In this document: positions 54,545 through 63,106 of the stretch, in pieces
Numbering within the stretch: the stretch's first letter is position 1
Layout of the letters: each line of letters opens with the position of its first letter
The notes under the pieces: generated by a model
Told to the model about the DNA's origin: nothing
Databases searched by the model: none
What the model saw: the letters and a program-made list of their open reading frames with translations, nothing else
Source: Flintibacter faecis
Lineage (GTDB): Bacteria; Bacillota; Clostridia; Oscillospirales; Oscillospiraceae
Direction: 5' to 3'
Assembly (NCBI RefSeq): GCF_014287875.1
Contig: NZ_JACOPN010000006.1
Coordinates: 157,993-221,992 of the forward strand
DNA length: 64,000 nucleotides
Made by a program: the position numbers and the translations under genes

Positions 54545-54797
54545 GGGCTGTGTCCTCCTTTTCGGGTGCCTCCGGCTTCGGGGCAGTATGGCCCGAAGCG
54601 GTAAGGCTGTTTTTGGGGTCATTCAGAAAAGCCATAAGCTGGGCGGGCGTCAATTTGAGGGAGCGCACCGCCTGCACGATCTGGCTGTTTTCTTCCTCCT
54701 GTTTCTGCTTTTCCAGCTCCCGGATTTTGGCCTGCCACTCGGCAGCCTTCTCCCGGGCTTTTTCCAGTTCCTTATCGAGCTTGTCGATCTTGTTCAT
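54531..54797 (-). CDS. DUF4315-family coiled-coil ICE protein
   Basis: 88 residues. IDKLDKELEKAREKAAEWQA forms a coiled coil, followed by LKLTPAQLMAFLND. The C-terminal TASGHTAPKPEAP is encoded by palindrome copy 8. Overlaps the start of the CD1107-like gene by 14 bases. Confidence 0.8.
   Translation of the reverse strand: MNKIDKLDKELEKAREKAAEWQAKIRELEKQKQEEENSQIVQAVRSLKLTPAQLMAFLNDPKNSLTASGHTAPKPEAPEKEDTAHEEN
54576..54598. repeat. ICE palindrome copy 8 (inside a gene)
   Basis: One base off the consensus (GGGGCA in place of GGGCCA); encodes part of the DUF4315 protein's tail. Confidence 0.8.
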
Positions 54798-54819
54798 GCA
54801 AGGACTCCTTTCCTCTGGC

Positions 54820-56721
54820 TCACAAACGCCCGAAGGCATAGAAATGTGTCTGCCAGTAGCTTGAATTGATGTTTGCGTATTGGATGGGCGAACCACAATG
54901 AAGCATCATCCCGTCGCCCACATAAATCCCCACATGGGACACAGGGCCGGGGCTGTCATAGGTTCCCGTGAAAAAGATAATATCGCCGGGCTTTGCCTCG
55001 GAGGGGGAAATGATAGCACACTGGTTGTAAATGCCCTGCGCCGTGGTACGGGGCAGGTTGTGGACGCCGCTGGCCGTGTACACCCAGCAGACAAAGCCCG
55101 AACAGTCAAAGGAGGTGGACGGGCTGGAGCCGCCCCACACATAGGGCCAGCCGATGTACTTTGCGGCTTCTTCCATGAGCGCCGCAAAAGCCGGGTCATC
55201 CAGTGCCTCGCCGGGTATCTCATAGCTGGGGCCGGTATCTTCGCCGCCGTTGTAAATCCCCTCCCACAGATAGGGCTTGTTGCCTTTGAGCTGCTGCATA
55301 ACGGTGTATATCTGCCTCTGCTGTTCGTCAAGCCTCGGCAGGATCACGGCGGGCAGCGTCTTGTTTGTGAGGGTCACATTTAAGATGTAATACTCATAGG
55401 GGACTTCCTCGGTGGTGGTTTCCCCGGTCTCCGGGTCGGTGCTGGTTTCGGTGCGGTAGCGTATCTCGACTTCCTCCGTCAAGGTCAGCTCATACTGTGC
55501 CTTGAAGATCTCCCGCAGTTCGTCCTGCACCTGTTCCCGGAAATACACATGGTACTTTGCAGAGAGATAGGACGCCAGCTCATAGGGGTTATGGCCGATC
55601 TCGTCCACGGAATAGCGGTACTCGTCATAGCCGGGATGGGTGCTTTCGATGTTCGTTACCGTCTGCGCCAGCTCGTTTTCCAGCGCTGTGTAGTCCTCGT
55701 CCGCCCCCAGCAGGTCCGTATCCTCCGAGGCGTAGGAGGTGCCGGATAACGCATTGGCAAGGCCGCTGCCAAGCGTGGGGAAAATGGAACTTACCGCCGA
55801 CACAAGAAAACAGAGCAGCAACAGCAGGAGCAGGATCAGCACCGCCACGGGATGACGGGTCACAAACTGCGCCGCCCGACGGGTCGCAGTTCCCGAAGCG
55901 GCAGCGGTTTTCTTTGCGGTCTTTGCGCCCTGTTTTGCAGCCGCCTTTGCTTCTTTGGAATACCGGCGTTTCAGTTTCCATTTCTGCTGCACACGGGAAA
56001 GCGGATTGCTGGCAAGCTCCGGGTGCTCGGAGGCCATCTTCTGAAAATCCATATTGGCCCGGGCTTTTATGTCCTTCCGTTCCCATTTTGCCACCTTCCG
56101 GGCCGGGTGCTCCCGCCAGCGGCGTTTGGCATACCGGGTCAGTTTCCGGGCTCCGGCCTCGGTCACAAGTTCCGACTTATGGGCTCCTTCCACACCCACA
56201 TTTTCATGCTCAACTTCGTGGATCTTGTTGTGGACATAGAACCATGCTTCTGTACGGGCTCCCCGGACAGCTTTCTTCGCAAGCCCCGGCGGCTTCTGCG
56301 CCGCCCGTTTCGCCTCGACCTTATCCAGCTTCTCCCGGGCCTTTCCCAGCTTTTCCCCGGCGCGCTCCGCTTTGGCCTGCGCCTTCTGGTACTTGTCCTT
56401 TTTACTCCCGGCCTTCTCGGCGGAGCCCTTCGGCTCCTGTGCCCTGCCGGTATCCTGCGGCCTGCTCGCTTCATCCTCCTGCCTCATGCGGTCAGAGGGA
56501 CGGCTTTTGCGGCTGTCCTCTTGAAACTTGCCGCTTTTGGACTTCGGGCCATCATGGCCCGAAGGACTGTCCTGCCCGGCATCCTCGTCCTCAAACCGCA
56601 GACGTCGGGACGGTGCGGGGGAAGGTCCTTCCCGTTCTGCCGGTCCGGGGCGATTGTCCCCGGTATCCTCCGTCGGCCCCGGCCTTTGAAAATTCCGTTT
56701 GTCCGGTTTCTTTCCGATAAT
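54820..56721 (-). CDS. CD1108-family conjugation protein with NlpC/P60 hydrolase domain
   Basis: 633 residues if translation begins at the ATT at 56721, eight bases after GGAGG. The first standard start is the ATG at 56487, which lacks a ribosome site. Arg/Lys/Ala-rich cytoplasmic half (about 80-285), TM helix (HPVAVLILLLLLLLCFLVSA), then an outside VirB8-like region and a C-terminal NlpC/P60 domain with FDCSGFVCWVY (Cys) and PVSHVGIYVGDGMMLHC (His). It should open the peptidoglycan for the mating channel. Palindrome copy 9 lies in frame near residue 53 (PSGHDGPKS). Confidence 0.85.
   Translation of the reverse strand: MIGKKPDKRNFQRPGPTEDTGDNRPGPAEREGPSPAPSRRLRFEDEDAGQDSPSGHDGPKSKSGKFQEDSRKSRPSDRMRQEDEASRPQDTGRAQEPKGSAEKAGSKKDKYQKAQAKAERAGEKLGKAREKLDKVEAKRAAQKPPGLAKKAVRGARTEAWFYVHNKIHEVEHENVGVEGAHKSELVTEAGARKLTRYAKRRWREHPARKVAKWERKDIKARANMDFQKMASEHPELASNPLSRVQQKWKLKRRYSKEAKAAAKQGAKTAKKTAAASGTATRRAAQFVTRHPVAVLILLLLLLLCFLVSAVSSIFPTLGSGLANALSGTSYASEDTDLLGADEDYTALENELAQTVTNIESTHPGYDEYRYSVDEIGHNPYELASYLSAKYHVYFREQVQDELREIFKAQYELTLTEEVEIRYRTETSTDPETGETTTEEVPYEYYILNVTLTNKTLPAVILPRLDEQQRQIYTVMQQLKGNKPYLWEGIYNGGEDTGPSYEIPGEALDDPAFAALMEEAAKYIGWPYVWGGSSPSTSFDCSGFVCWVYTASGVHNLPRTTAQGIYNQCAIISPSEAKPGDIIFFTGTYDSPGPVSHVGIYVGDGMMLHCGSPIQYANINSSYWQTHFYAFGRL
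56542..56564. repeat. ICE palindrome copy 9 (inside a gene)
   Basis: Perfect-armed copy inside the 5' part of the CD1108-like gene. Confidence 0.88.
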
Positions 56722-56739
56722 GTATCCCTCCTTTCCAAA

Positions 56740-56762
56740 CCTCGGGCCATCATGGCCCGAAG
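56740..56762. repeat. ICE palindrome copy 10
   Basis: CCTCGGGCCA...TGGCCCGAAG, four bases after the virB4 stop and just before the ribosome site of the CD1108-like gene. Confidence 0.88.
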
Positions 56763-56766
56763 TGTG

Positions 56767-59160
56767 TTACGCCCGGTTCATTTCCTGTTTTTTGTCCTCC
56801 GGGCGGGTGGTCATAATGGCGTACAGCTCGGTATTCTGCGGGAAGCGGTCAACAAACGGGATGGTGGTATTCCCGAAGAACAGCAGCCCTTCGCCGGAAT
56901 TGGTATGGGTCACATAGGAAAGCTGGTGGGGGCTGATCCCAAGCTGTTTGGCTAAAATCTGCCGGTCCCCCTGTGCCTGCGAGAGCAGCACAAGGAAGTC
57001 CGAGTTTTCAAAGATGTTCTCGATCTCCGGGCTTGCCAGAAAATCCTTTACATTCTGCGTTAAAGCACTCGGAACGCACCCTTTTTTTCGCAGCATTTTC
57101 CAGATCGCCACACAATAGCTTGCCGTCAGACGGTCACGGAGCAGCACATGAAATTCGTCAAAGTAACACCATGTGGCGATACCGCGGAGGAAATTCATGG
57201 ACACCTGCGAGTTTACCAAGTCCTGCATAATGAGCATGGCAATCGTCCGAAGCCCGGCCCCCAGCTTTTTTAAGTCAAGGCATACCAGACGGCGGTTTAA
57301 GTCCACATTGGTTTCATGGTTGAACACGTTAAGGGAGCCCGACACATAAATTTCAAGGGCCGTCGCCAGCCGCACCGCCTCGCCCTCCGGCTGGGAACAG
57401 AGCAGGTCATACAGGGTTTGGAGGGTCGGCATTTTGCTTGTTTCCGGGTCCTGCAAGTGTTCCCGGTACATCTGGCGCACACAGCGGTCAATGACGGTAC
57501 GCTCCACCGGCTGCAAGCCGTCCTTGCCGCCGACGATCAGCTCCATCAGCGACAGGATAAAGTCGGCTTTCAGTGCCATCGGGTTTTCCTCGTCAAAGCT
57601 CAAATCAATGTCCATCGGATTGATGTGGTGGGGGCTGTCCGGTGCAATCTCGATGACCTGTCCGCCCAGCCGCCTGATAAGGGGCGAGTATTCGCCCATC
57701 GGGTCCACCACGATAATGCGGTCTTTTGTGGCAAGGAACACGTTCACAAGCTCCCGCTTTGCGGCGAAGGATTTACCGGAGCCCGGCACACCGAGGAACA
57801 GGCCGTTGGGGTTTTTGAGCTTTTTCCGGTTTGCCATGATGACGTTATGGGAAAGGGCGTTGAGCCCGTAATAGACGGCTTCGCCATCCATGCGGAGCTC
57901 CTGCGTCATAAAGGGAACGAAAATGGCCGTGGAGCTGGTGGTCATGCCGCGCTTGATCTCAATGCCGTTATGGCCCAGCGGAAGGCTGGAAAGAAAACCG
58001 TCCTCCTGCTGGAAGTCCAGCCGCTTCAAGGTGCAGTTGTATTTCTGGACGATACCGGACACCGTGAACAGGTCGTTGTCCAGCTCCCGGCGGGTCGGGG
58101 CCATGTTTACCACAAGGAAGGTCAGAAGGAACATTCTTTCATTCCGGCTCTGTAAATCTTCCAAGAGGGTCTTTGCGTCGTTGCTGTACGTTACAAGGTC
58201 AGGCGGGAGTATGTCCATGTCGTACCCTGACCGGGCTGCCTTTTTTTGTTCCTCCACTTTCATCTTGTCAATGTCGGAGACTTTGGCCTTGATGGATTTT
58301 ACGGCGGCGGCCTGATCGACGGTCTGGATATGGAGGGTAATGGTCATTTCCGCATCCATTTCCAAAAGCTCCGCCAGCAGCTTGTCCGAGAGCTCCGAGG
58401 CCAAAATCTGCAAGTAAGAGGCAGCGCCCCAGGTCGTCCCCACCCGGAACAGTCGGCTGAAACGGAAATCGAAGCTGTCCGGGGCGATAAAGTCTTTGGT
58501 GGAAAGCCCGGTTTTGGGGATCATATCCCATGAAAACCGGAAGGGGGAGCCGCTGCCGGGGTGGAGTTGCCCGTGAAGAAGCTCCAGCCGTTCCAGCCCC
58601 GAAAGGGAACGGCACTTGACGCCCAGCTTTTTGAAGTTCCCGCAAATGTCCGCCTCTACACGTTCCAGCCTTGCCCTGGCGGTGGGAAGGTCGTCCACGT
58701 TCACGCCGAAGGTCAGGAGCTTTGTGCGGACAATGCCGTTGTTGCTTTTGGCGATCTGGTTTTCCAGCATTTCCACATACTCACACCGGACGCTGTTGTA
58801 ATCATCGTCCTGCATGGGGATGTTCACGCTGTACCGGCTGCCCGGGCGGCTCCGGTGGTTGAGGAAGGAAAGCTGGAACGGAAGGCTGCTGTCAAAGTAG
58901 TTGAGGCAGGCGCTCCACCCGTCAAAGATGGCTGCCTGATCTTCGGACTGTGCGAGCTGGTAGTTGATGTCCTCGTATTCAATGGTTTTGGTGTAATAGC
59001 GGTCCGCTACCCGGCACACCCCGTCCCGGTACATTTCCCGGTAAGGGAGGGTCTGCTGGGCGGTGGTGGGAATGTTCTTTCCTTTCGTGAACAGGCCGGT
59101 AAGGCCCTGCTTTTCAGGCTTTCTGCCTGCGGGCTTTCCGGCCCTTCTGCTGTTTCGCAA
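56767..59160 (-). CDS. VirB4-family conjugation ATPase
   Basis: 797 residues from a TTG at 59160 nine bases after AGGAGG; it overlaps the PrgI-like gene. Walker A GLFLGVPGSGKSFAAKRE (about 460), Walker B in ATWCYFDEFHVLLRD (about 680), plus the N-terminal VirB4 domain (YYTKTIEYEDINYQLAQSED). It energises type IV secretion for ICE transfer. Confidence 0.93.
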   Translation of the reverse strand: MRNSRRAGKPAGRKPEKQGLTGLFTKGKNIPTTAQQTLPYREMYRDGVCRVADRYYTKTIEYEDINYQLAQSEDQAAIFDGWSACLNYFDSSLPFQLSFLNHRSRPGSRYSVNIPMQDDDYNSVRCEYVEMLENQIAKSNNGIVRTKLLTFGVNVDDLPTARARLERVEADICGNFKKLGVKCRSLSGLERLELLHGQLHPGSGSPFRFSWDMIPKTGLSTKDFIAPDSFDFRFSRLFRVGTTWGAASYLQILASELSDKLLAELLEMDAEMTITLHIQTVDQAAAVKSIKAKVSDIDKMKVEEQKKAARSGYDMDILPPDLVTYSNDAKTLLEDLQSRNERMFLLTFLVVNMAPTRRELDNDLFTVSGIVQKYNCTLKRLDFQQEDGFLSSLPLGHNGIEIKRGMTTSSTAIFVPFMTQELRMDGEAVYYGLNALSHNVIMANRKKLKNPNGLFLGVPGSGKSFAAKRELVNVFLATKDRIIVVDPMGEYSPLIRRLGGQVIEIAPDSPHHINPMDIDLSFDEENPMALKADFILSLMELIVGGKDGLQPVERTVIDRCVRQMYREHLQDPETSKMPTLQTLYDLLCSQPEGEAVRLATALEIYVSGSLNVFNHETNVDLNRRLVCLDLKKLGAGLRTIAMLIMQDLVNSQVSMNFLRGIATWCYFDEFHVLLRDRLTASYCVAIWKMLRKKGCVPSALTQNVKDFLASPEIENIFENSDFLVLLSQAQGDRQILAKQLGISPHQLSYVTHTNSGEGLLFFGNTTIPFVDRFPQNTELYAIMTTRPEDKKQEMNRA

Positions 59161-59500
59161 TCGGCTGCGCCTCCTTTCTGGCGCTAAGCAGCGCATAGAA
59201 GTTTTCGGTTTTGTAAGGCCGCACACGGGGATAGAGGAACCGGGTGCGGATGATGTTTTTCAGCACTTTTTCCAGCGGCAGACCGTCTCGTTCATACATA
59301 GCCAGAAAGAAGAACGGGAGCATGAGGCCGATCATCAGGAACATGGCGGCACTGTTCCCGATACTGCCACGGGAAAACAGGTAAGCCGGGAGGCCCACCG
59401 CCGCTGCGCTGGAAAAACAAACAAGCTGGCGCTTCGTTAGGTTGAAGGCCAGCTTTGTCTTGATTTTGGAAAGGTCTTTTGGTACTGGCACATAGGCCAT
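59114..59500 (-). CDS. PrgI-family membrane protein (VirB3-like)
   Basis: 128 residues after AAGGAGGTGTACCAAA. VPVPKDLSKIKTKLAFNLTK, two TM helices (LVCFSSAAAVGLPAYLF, AAMFLMIGLMLPFFFLAMYE) and RDGLPLEKVLKNIIRTRFLY match PrgI/VirB3-like proteins that precede VirB4 in Gram-positive systems. Confidence 0.88.
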   Translation of the reverse strand: MAYVPVPKDLSKIKTKLAFNLTKRQLVCFSSAAAVGLPAYLFSRGSIGNSAAMFLMIGLMLPFFFLAMYERDGLPLEKVLKNIIRTRFLYPRVRPYKTENFYALLSARKEAQPIAKQQKGRKARRQKA

Positions 59501-59521
59501 TTTGGTACACCTCCTTTATTG

Positions 59522-59544
59522 CTTCGGGCCAGCATGGCCCGAGG
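59522..59544. repeat. ICE palindrome copy 11
   Basis: CTTCGGGCCA...TGGCCCGAGG, abutting the stop codon of the gene at 59545. Confidence 0.88.
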
Positions 59545-60165
59545 TTATCTTGCGGCCTCTTTGGCCGGGGCTGTGCTGCGGGCAGCTTCGGCGGCCTCTC
59601 GTCCGCTCTGCCTTGCCCGCCAGTATTCGGGGTGATACTGCCGGATGGACTGATTGAGTTTTTCTTCAAACTGTCCTTTGTCCTTAATGCGGTCAGGGAT
59701 TTTCCACAGCTTTTTGTCCAGCAGCTCCCGGAGCACTACGCTTTCCTGTGCGTCCTCCTCATAGCAAATATAGCCCTTGTCCTTGAAGCCGCATTTTTTG
59801 GCCGCTGGGGAGAGAACGGCGGCTACCTCGTTTGCCACCATCGTTCCGCCGTGGCTGGCGGTAGATACCAAAAACACCCCCGGACAGAGGGTTTCACAAT
59901 TCTGCACCTCGCCCCACGGGGAGCTTTTCGGCGCATGGAACATTCCGCCCGTCCGGCTCCGGTCTGCCTGCATGAGCGCCGCATTTTCCAATATGGCGCG
60001 AAGTTCCGGGGAAAAATAGGCATATTCCCGCAGGACCCGGGCGGCGTCCCCACCACAGGCGTTCATCAACAGGGTATAGGCATCGCTGTCCGCTTTGGTA
60101 CAGCGGCCCAGCAGTTTTCCGTCGTAATAGCAGGCCGCGTCATAGCCCGTCCGTTTGCGTGGCAT
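59545..60165 (-). CDS. conserved ICE protein of unknown function
   Basis: 206 residues from the ATG after AAGGAGGCGGAAACC. Helical N-terminus (RKRTGYDAACYYDGKLLGRC), middle GGTMVANEVAAVLSPAAKKC, and C-terminal NQSIRQYHPEYWRARQ. It is a regular member of this ICE cluster between spoVG-like and prgI-like genes. No domain recognised. Confidence 0.6.
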   Translation of the reverse strand: MPRKRTGYDAACYYDGKLLGRCTKADSDAYTLLMNACGGDAARVLREYAYFSPELRAILENAALMQADRSRTGGMFHAPKSSPWGEVQNCETLCPGVFLVSTASHGGTMVANEVAAVLSPAAKKCGFKDKGYICYEEDAQESVVLRELLDKKLWKIPDRIKDKGQFEEKLNQSIRQYHPEYWRARQSGREAAEAARSTAPAKEAAR

Positions 60166-60184
60166 GGTTTCCGCCTCCTTTCTG

Positions 60185-60207
60185 CTTCGGGCCAGCATGG
60201 CCCGAGG
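60185..60207. repeat. ICE palindrome copy 12
   Basis: CTTCGGGCCA...TGGCCCGAGG, abutting the stop of the SpoVG-like gene. Confidence 0.88.
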
Positions 60208-60630
60208 TCAACGCTCTGCGCTGCGGCTGGGCTTTTCCTTCGGAGGCCGTTCTGCCTTTGCCTGTTCGGCAGCCGCTTTTCCGGCTTTAAGCTGGTCGCT
60301 GATGGACGCACGCCCCACAGAGCCGCGCTCCGCCATCTGTTCCAGCTTTGCCTCATAGGCTTGCAGAACAGCGGTGTTGAGCTGTTCCCGGAACTCCTTT
60401 GTGACAGGGTAGGCCATATCCCGGTAGCCGCCTTTGCCGTCTGGCTGGCTGGGCATCCCAAGAAAGAGCCCCTTGCTGCCCTGTACGATTTTCAGATTTT
60501 CCACCACAAAGCAGTCATTGAATTTCACGCTGGCAAAGCCCATGAGGTTTTTCACAGGTTCGATGACCCGCACGCTTACATCCAGCTTTATAGGGGCGGC
60601 TGGTGTTCCGCCCGCAGTTTTTTCCTGCAT
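60208..60630 (-). CDS. SpoVG-family ICE protein
   Basis: 140 residues from the ATG after AAAGGAGAAATCC. Residues about 15-85 match SpoVG (VRVIEPVKNLMGFASVKFND, FVVENLKIVQGSKGLFLGMP, YPVTKEFREQLNTAVL); a charged C-terminal tail is added. SpoVG proteins bind nucleic acids and influence transcription. Here it probably regulates ICE genes. Confidence 0.85.
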   Translation of the reverse strand: MQEKTAGGTPAAPIKLDVSVRVIEPVKNLMGFASVKFNDCFVVENLKIVQGSKGLFLGMPSQPDGKGGYRDMAYPVTKEFREQLNTAVLQAYEAKLEQMAERGSVGRASISDQLKAGKAAAEQAKAERPPKEKPSRSAER

Positions 60631-60646
60631 GGATTTCTCCTTTCCG

Positions 60647-60669
60647 CTTCGGGTCAGCATGGCCCGAAG
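60647..60669. repeat. ICE palindrome copy 13
   Basis: CTTCGGGTCA...TGGCCCGAAG, four bases after the TrbL stop. Confidence 0.86.
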
Positions 60670-60673
60670 TCTC

Positions 60674-61540
60674 TTAATGGCAGCCGAAGATGGATTTTGC
60701 AAGACTGCCTGTTTTGAATAAGGTAAAACACAGCAGCACCGTATATCCCACACAGCCCCAGATCGCCCCGATGGGGTCGCCGTCGGTGGCGATACTCTGG
60801 ATCAGCACCGCATAGATGGCGACACAGACTAAAATCAATAGGCCTTGAAAGCCTACTGCAAAGAGGGAGCGGAAATAGTTCTGCCCCATGTGTCCGGTTT
60901 CCCTGTTGGGGACTGTGGCAAACGGGATAGGCGCTAAACTTGTGAGTAAATAAATTTCAATCATACGGCCATATACGATGACGAAGATCACGATGTTTAA
61001 GGCAATCATGGTAAGCTGGATCAGGAAGGATTGTAGCCAGAGTCCGAACAGAGGACCTAACTCCATCGCCTCAAGCTCTGTCCGCAAACTGTCCAGCACA
61101 TCCGGCGTGATCTCTGTCCCGTTCTGGATAATGCCCGCTGACTGCTGTATCACATGCTGGCTCACATCAAAGACCGCCAGCACGATATTGAAGGTGTTCG
61201 TCAGGATCATCACAGCCACAAAGGTTTTGAACACCCACTTAAAAAACATCCATGTGTCAACTTCATGGAGGTTGTTGCGTTCTATGAGCATCTGTATCAG
61301 CTCATAAGTCATTACAAAAGTGAGGATGACCCCGGCGATTGGCAGGATGGCAGTTTCAGAGATCTGTCGTATCATGGAAAAGACCCCGGCGTTCCAGTCC
61401 GCCGGGGTCGTGCCTACCTGTGTGGCGATCTCGCCAACGCTCTGATTGACGTTATCGAAAAGGCCATCCAGATTTCCCATGATACCATCGACGAGCAGAC
61501 CTTTCAGCCATTCAACGATTGCGTCGATGATAAAGTCCAT
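60674..61540 (-). CDS. TrbL/VirB6-like conjugation channel protein
   Basis: 288 residues with about six TM helices (AILPIAGVILTFVMTYELIQ; MIALNIVIFVIVYGRMIEIY; GLLILVCVAIYAVLIQ) after an amphipathic N-terminus. The N-terminal region is the intact counterpart of the fragment at 8945-9118. Confidence 0.88.
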   Translation of the reverse strand: MDFIIDAIVEWLKGLLVDGIMGNLDGLFDNVNQSVGEIATQVGTTPADWNAGVFSMIRQISETAILPIAGVILTFVMTYELIQMLIERNNLHEVDTWMFFKWVFKTFVAVMILTNTFNIVLAVFDVSQHVIQQSAGIIQNGTEITPDVLDSLRTELEAMELGPLFGLWLQSFLIQLTMIALNIVIFVIVYGRMIEIYLLTSLAPIPFATVPNRETGHMGQNYFRSLFAVGFQGLLILVCVAIYAVLIQSIATDGDPIGAIWGCVGYTVLLCFTLFKTGSLAKSIFGCH

Positions 61541-61580
61541 ACATCAGCTCCTTTTCTGGAAAAGGGACAACGGGTGACAC

Positions 61581-61796
61581 TTAGCTGAACAGGCCGGACA
61601 GCAGAGGGATAAGCTGAAGACCGATCAGAACGACACCGCCGCCAGCCATGAGCTGCTTAATGCCCTGTGATTTTGCCGCAGGGTTGTCCGACCCGTAACC
61701 TTCCAGAAGGTTGATGACGCCCCATACCGCCAGACCGGCACCAAGAGCCATAACCAGAATTTTGAGAATGTCGATTGCCTGATTGAAAAATTCCAT
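61581..61796 (-). CDS. Maff2-family small membrane protein
   Basis: 71 residues after GGAGGAACGTAT. MEFFNQAIDILKILVMALGA and GGGVVLIGLQLIPLLSGLF give two TM helices, typical of Maff2 proteins located before TrbL in Clostridia ICEs (VirB2-like position). Confidence 0.85.
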   Translation of the reverse strand: MEFFNQAIDILKILVMALGAGLAVWGVINLLEGYGSDNPAAKSQGIKQLMAGGGVVLIGLQLIPLLSGLFS

Positions 61797-61862
61797 ATAC
61801 GTTCCTCCATTTTGTTTGTTTGATGGTTTTGGGTACAAAAAAAGCCGCCCACATCGGCGGCG

Positions 61863-61885
61863 CTTCGGGTCATCATGGCCCGAAG
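61863..61885. repeat. ICE palindrome copy 14
   Basis: CTTCGGGTCA...TGGCCCGAAG, abutting the stop codon of traG. Confidence 0.87.
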
Positions 61886-62773
61886 TTACACGAACTCGTC
61901 GCTGTCCAGATCATCGAAGTTCAATAGGTCAGCTTCTTCGTCTGTGTCGGAGCCATCCACTTCGTACACCGTGTATTCGTCCTCCGGCTTTAGTCTCAAT
62001 GGCCGGTGGCGGAACAGGCTTTCCAAGCGGAAGGCGTTTTTCTTTTTATCAAATTCGGCTGTGTACTTGTAATTCGGGTGCTTTTTCAAGTCATACTTCG
62101 GGGACAGGAAGGGCGGGAGCCCCCGAAGCTGCAAGATACATTTATCCCCGGGCATGGTGGTGATCTCGCTGGTGGTCATCAGCTCCCGGCCAAGCCGCTG
62201 CATATTCTGGCTGTAACTTTCAGACTGTCCACGGCTTCGGCCCTCGGTCTGCATAGAGATGGTGGCCTTGCCCAGCCAGTTTTCCGAAATATCCTTTAGG
62301 GTGGAAGCCTCCCGGCCTCCGAGGAATACGATACTGTCCATGTTGCCCATGATGGTTTCGGAATGGTCTTTGTACAATGCCTTGCACTGGCTCATAGCCT
62401 GATAAAAGAGCGTCAGGCTAATCTCCCGGGAGCGGATGACGGCCACAATTTTTTCCAGCCCCGGCACCTGCCCGGTGTTGGCAGCCTCGTCCCACAGCAC
62501 CCGCACATGGTAGGGCAGACGCCCGCCATAGGTGTTGTCAGCACGTTCACACAGAAGGTTGAACATCTGCGAGAAAGCAAGGGCAACCAAAAAGTTGTAG
62601 GTGGTGTCCGTGTCGCTGATAAGGAAGAACAGCGCCGATTTTTCGTCCCCCAGCTTATCAAGCTCCAGCTCGTCATAAGACATGATCTCCCGAAGCTGGG
62701 GAATATCAAAGGGAGCCAGTCTTGCACCGCAGGAAATCAAGATGCTTTTGGCTGTCTTGCCAGAGACGAAAAG
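61886..62773 (-). pseudogene. TraG/VirD4 coupling protein, 5' portion missing
   Basis: Only the C-terminal ~295 codons remain, beginning VSGKTAKSILISCGARLAPF. It includes the Walker B-type VRVLWDEAANTGQVPGLEK and SREISLTLFYQAMSQCKALY. In frame, a stop codon lies at 62774-62776 and the N-terminal Walker A half is absent. Immediately upstream is unrelated sequence with a tnpW-like gene, so another element has cut traG. The missing half may lie beyond the right edge. Confidence 0.85.
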
Positions 62774-62800
62774 TCAAGGACTTTTTCATCAAATTCACAA
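62774..62800. other. junction of nested element in traG
   Basis: TraG similarity ends at about 62773 and the tnpW-like gene stops at 62806, so the end of the inserted element lies in this interval. The exact base cannot be set without the second end. Confidence 0.5.
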
Positions 62801-62805
62801 AGAAG

Positions 62806-62964
62806 TCACATTTTGCGGACTTCCTCACGGAGCAGACGCTTGATTTTGTCCTCCATCGTCTCTTTTGCGGTCTGGCTGAAATGGACACGGACGATATAGG
62901 TTGTCTTGCCGATCTGCTTTCTGACAGTCGGGCAAGTGGCGGTGTTAGTTGCGGTATTGTTCAT
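62806..62964 (-). CDS. TnpW-like transposon protein
   Basis: 52 residues from the ATG after AGGAGGATTTTGA. RKQIGKTTYIVRVHFSQTAK and ETMEDKIKRLLREEV match the TnpW-like pattern of the gene at 11929 (ERTQTACGREIRVISVF ... [11 protein letters not shown]). It marks the end of the nested element; the expected serine recombinase was not seen in the window. Confidence 0.7.
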   Translation of the reverse strand: MNNTATNTATCPTVRKQIGKTTYIVRVHFSQTAKETMEDKIKRLLREEVRKM

Positions 62965-62985
62965 TCAAAATCCTCCTGTAAATGA

Positions 62986-63025
62986 AAAATGCCCGGTGAC
63001 TGTTCATCATCGGGCGGTGTCAGTA
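62986..63025 (-). terminator. hairpin between repA-like gene and tnpW-like gene
   Basis: On the minus strand GCCCGATGA... pairs with ...TCACCGGGC and is followed by ATTTTTCATTT, giving a probable terminator after the ATPase gene and before the tnpW-like ribosome site. Confidence 0.55.
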
Positions 63026-63106
63026 TGAGGGAACAAGGCAAGGCGGCAACATTAAGGTATCTATAAAAACCTTGCCCTCTTTGCCACGCTTGCCGTGTTC
63101 CTGTTG

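Noticed and set aside
57316..58155. 279-codon plus-strand frame
   Set aside because: Antisense to the VirB4 ATPase.
43340..61885. CRISPR array for the repeated 23-bp motif
   Set aside because: Copies are 0.2-4 kb apart with genes between, palindromic, and without regular spacers or cas genes.
43340..61885. Palindromes as Rho-independent terminators
   Set aside because: None is followed by a T run in the transcribed direction, and the genes on both sides form one transfer operon.
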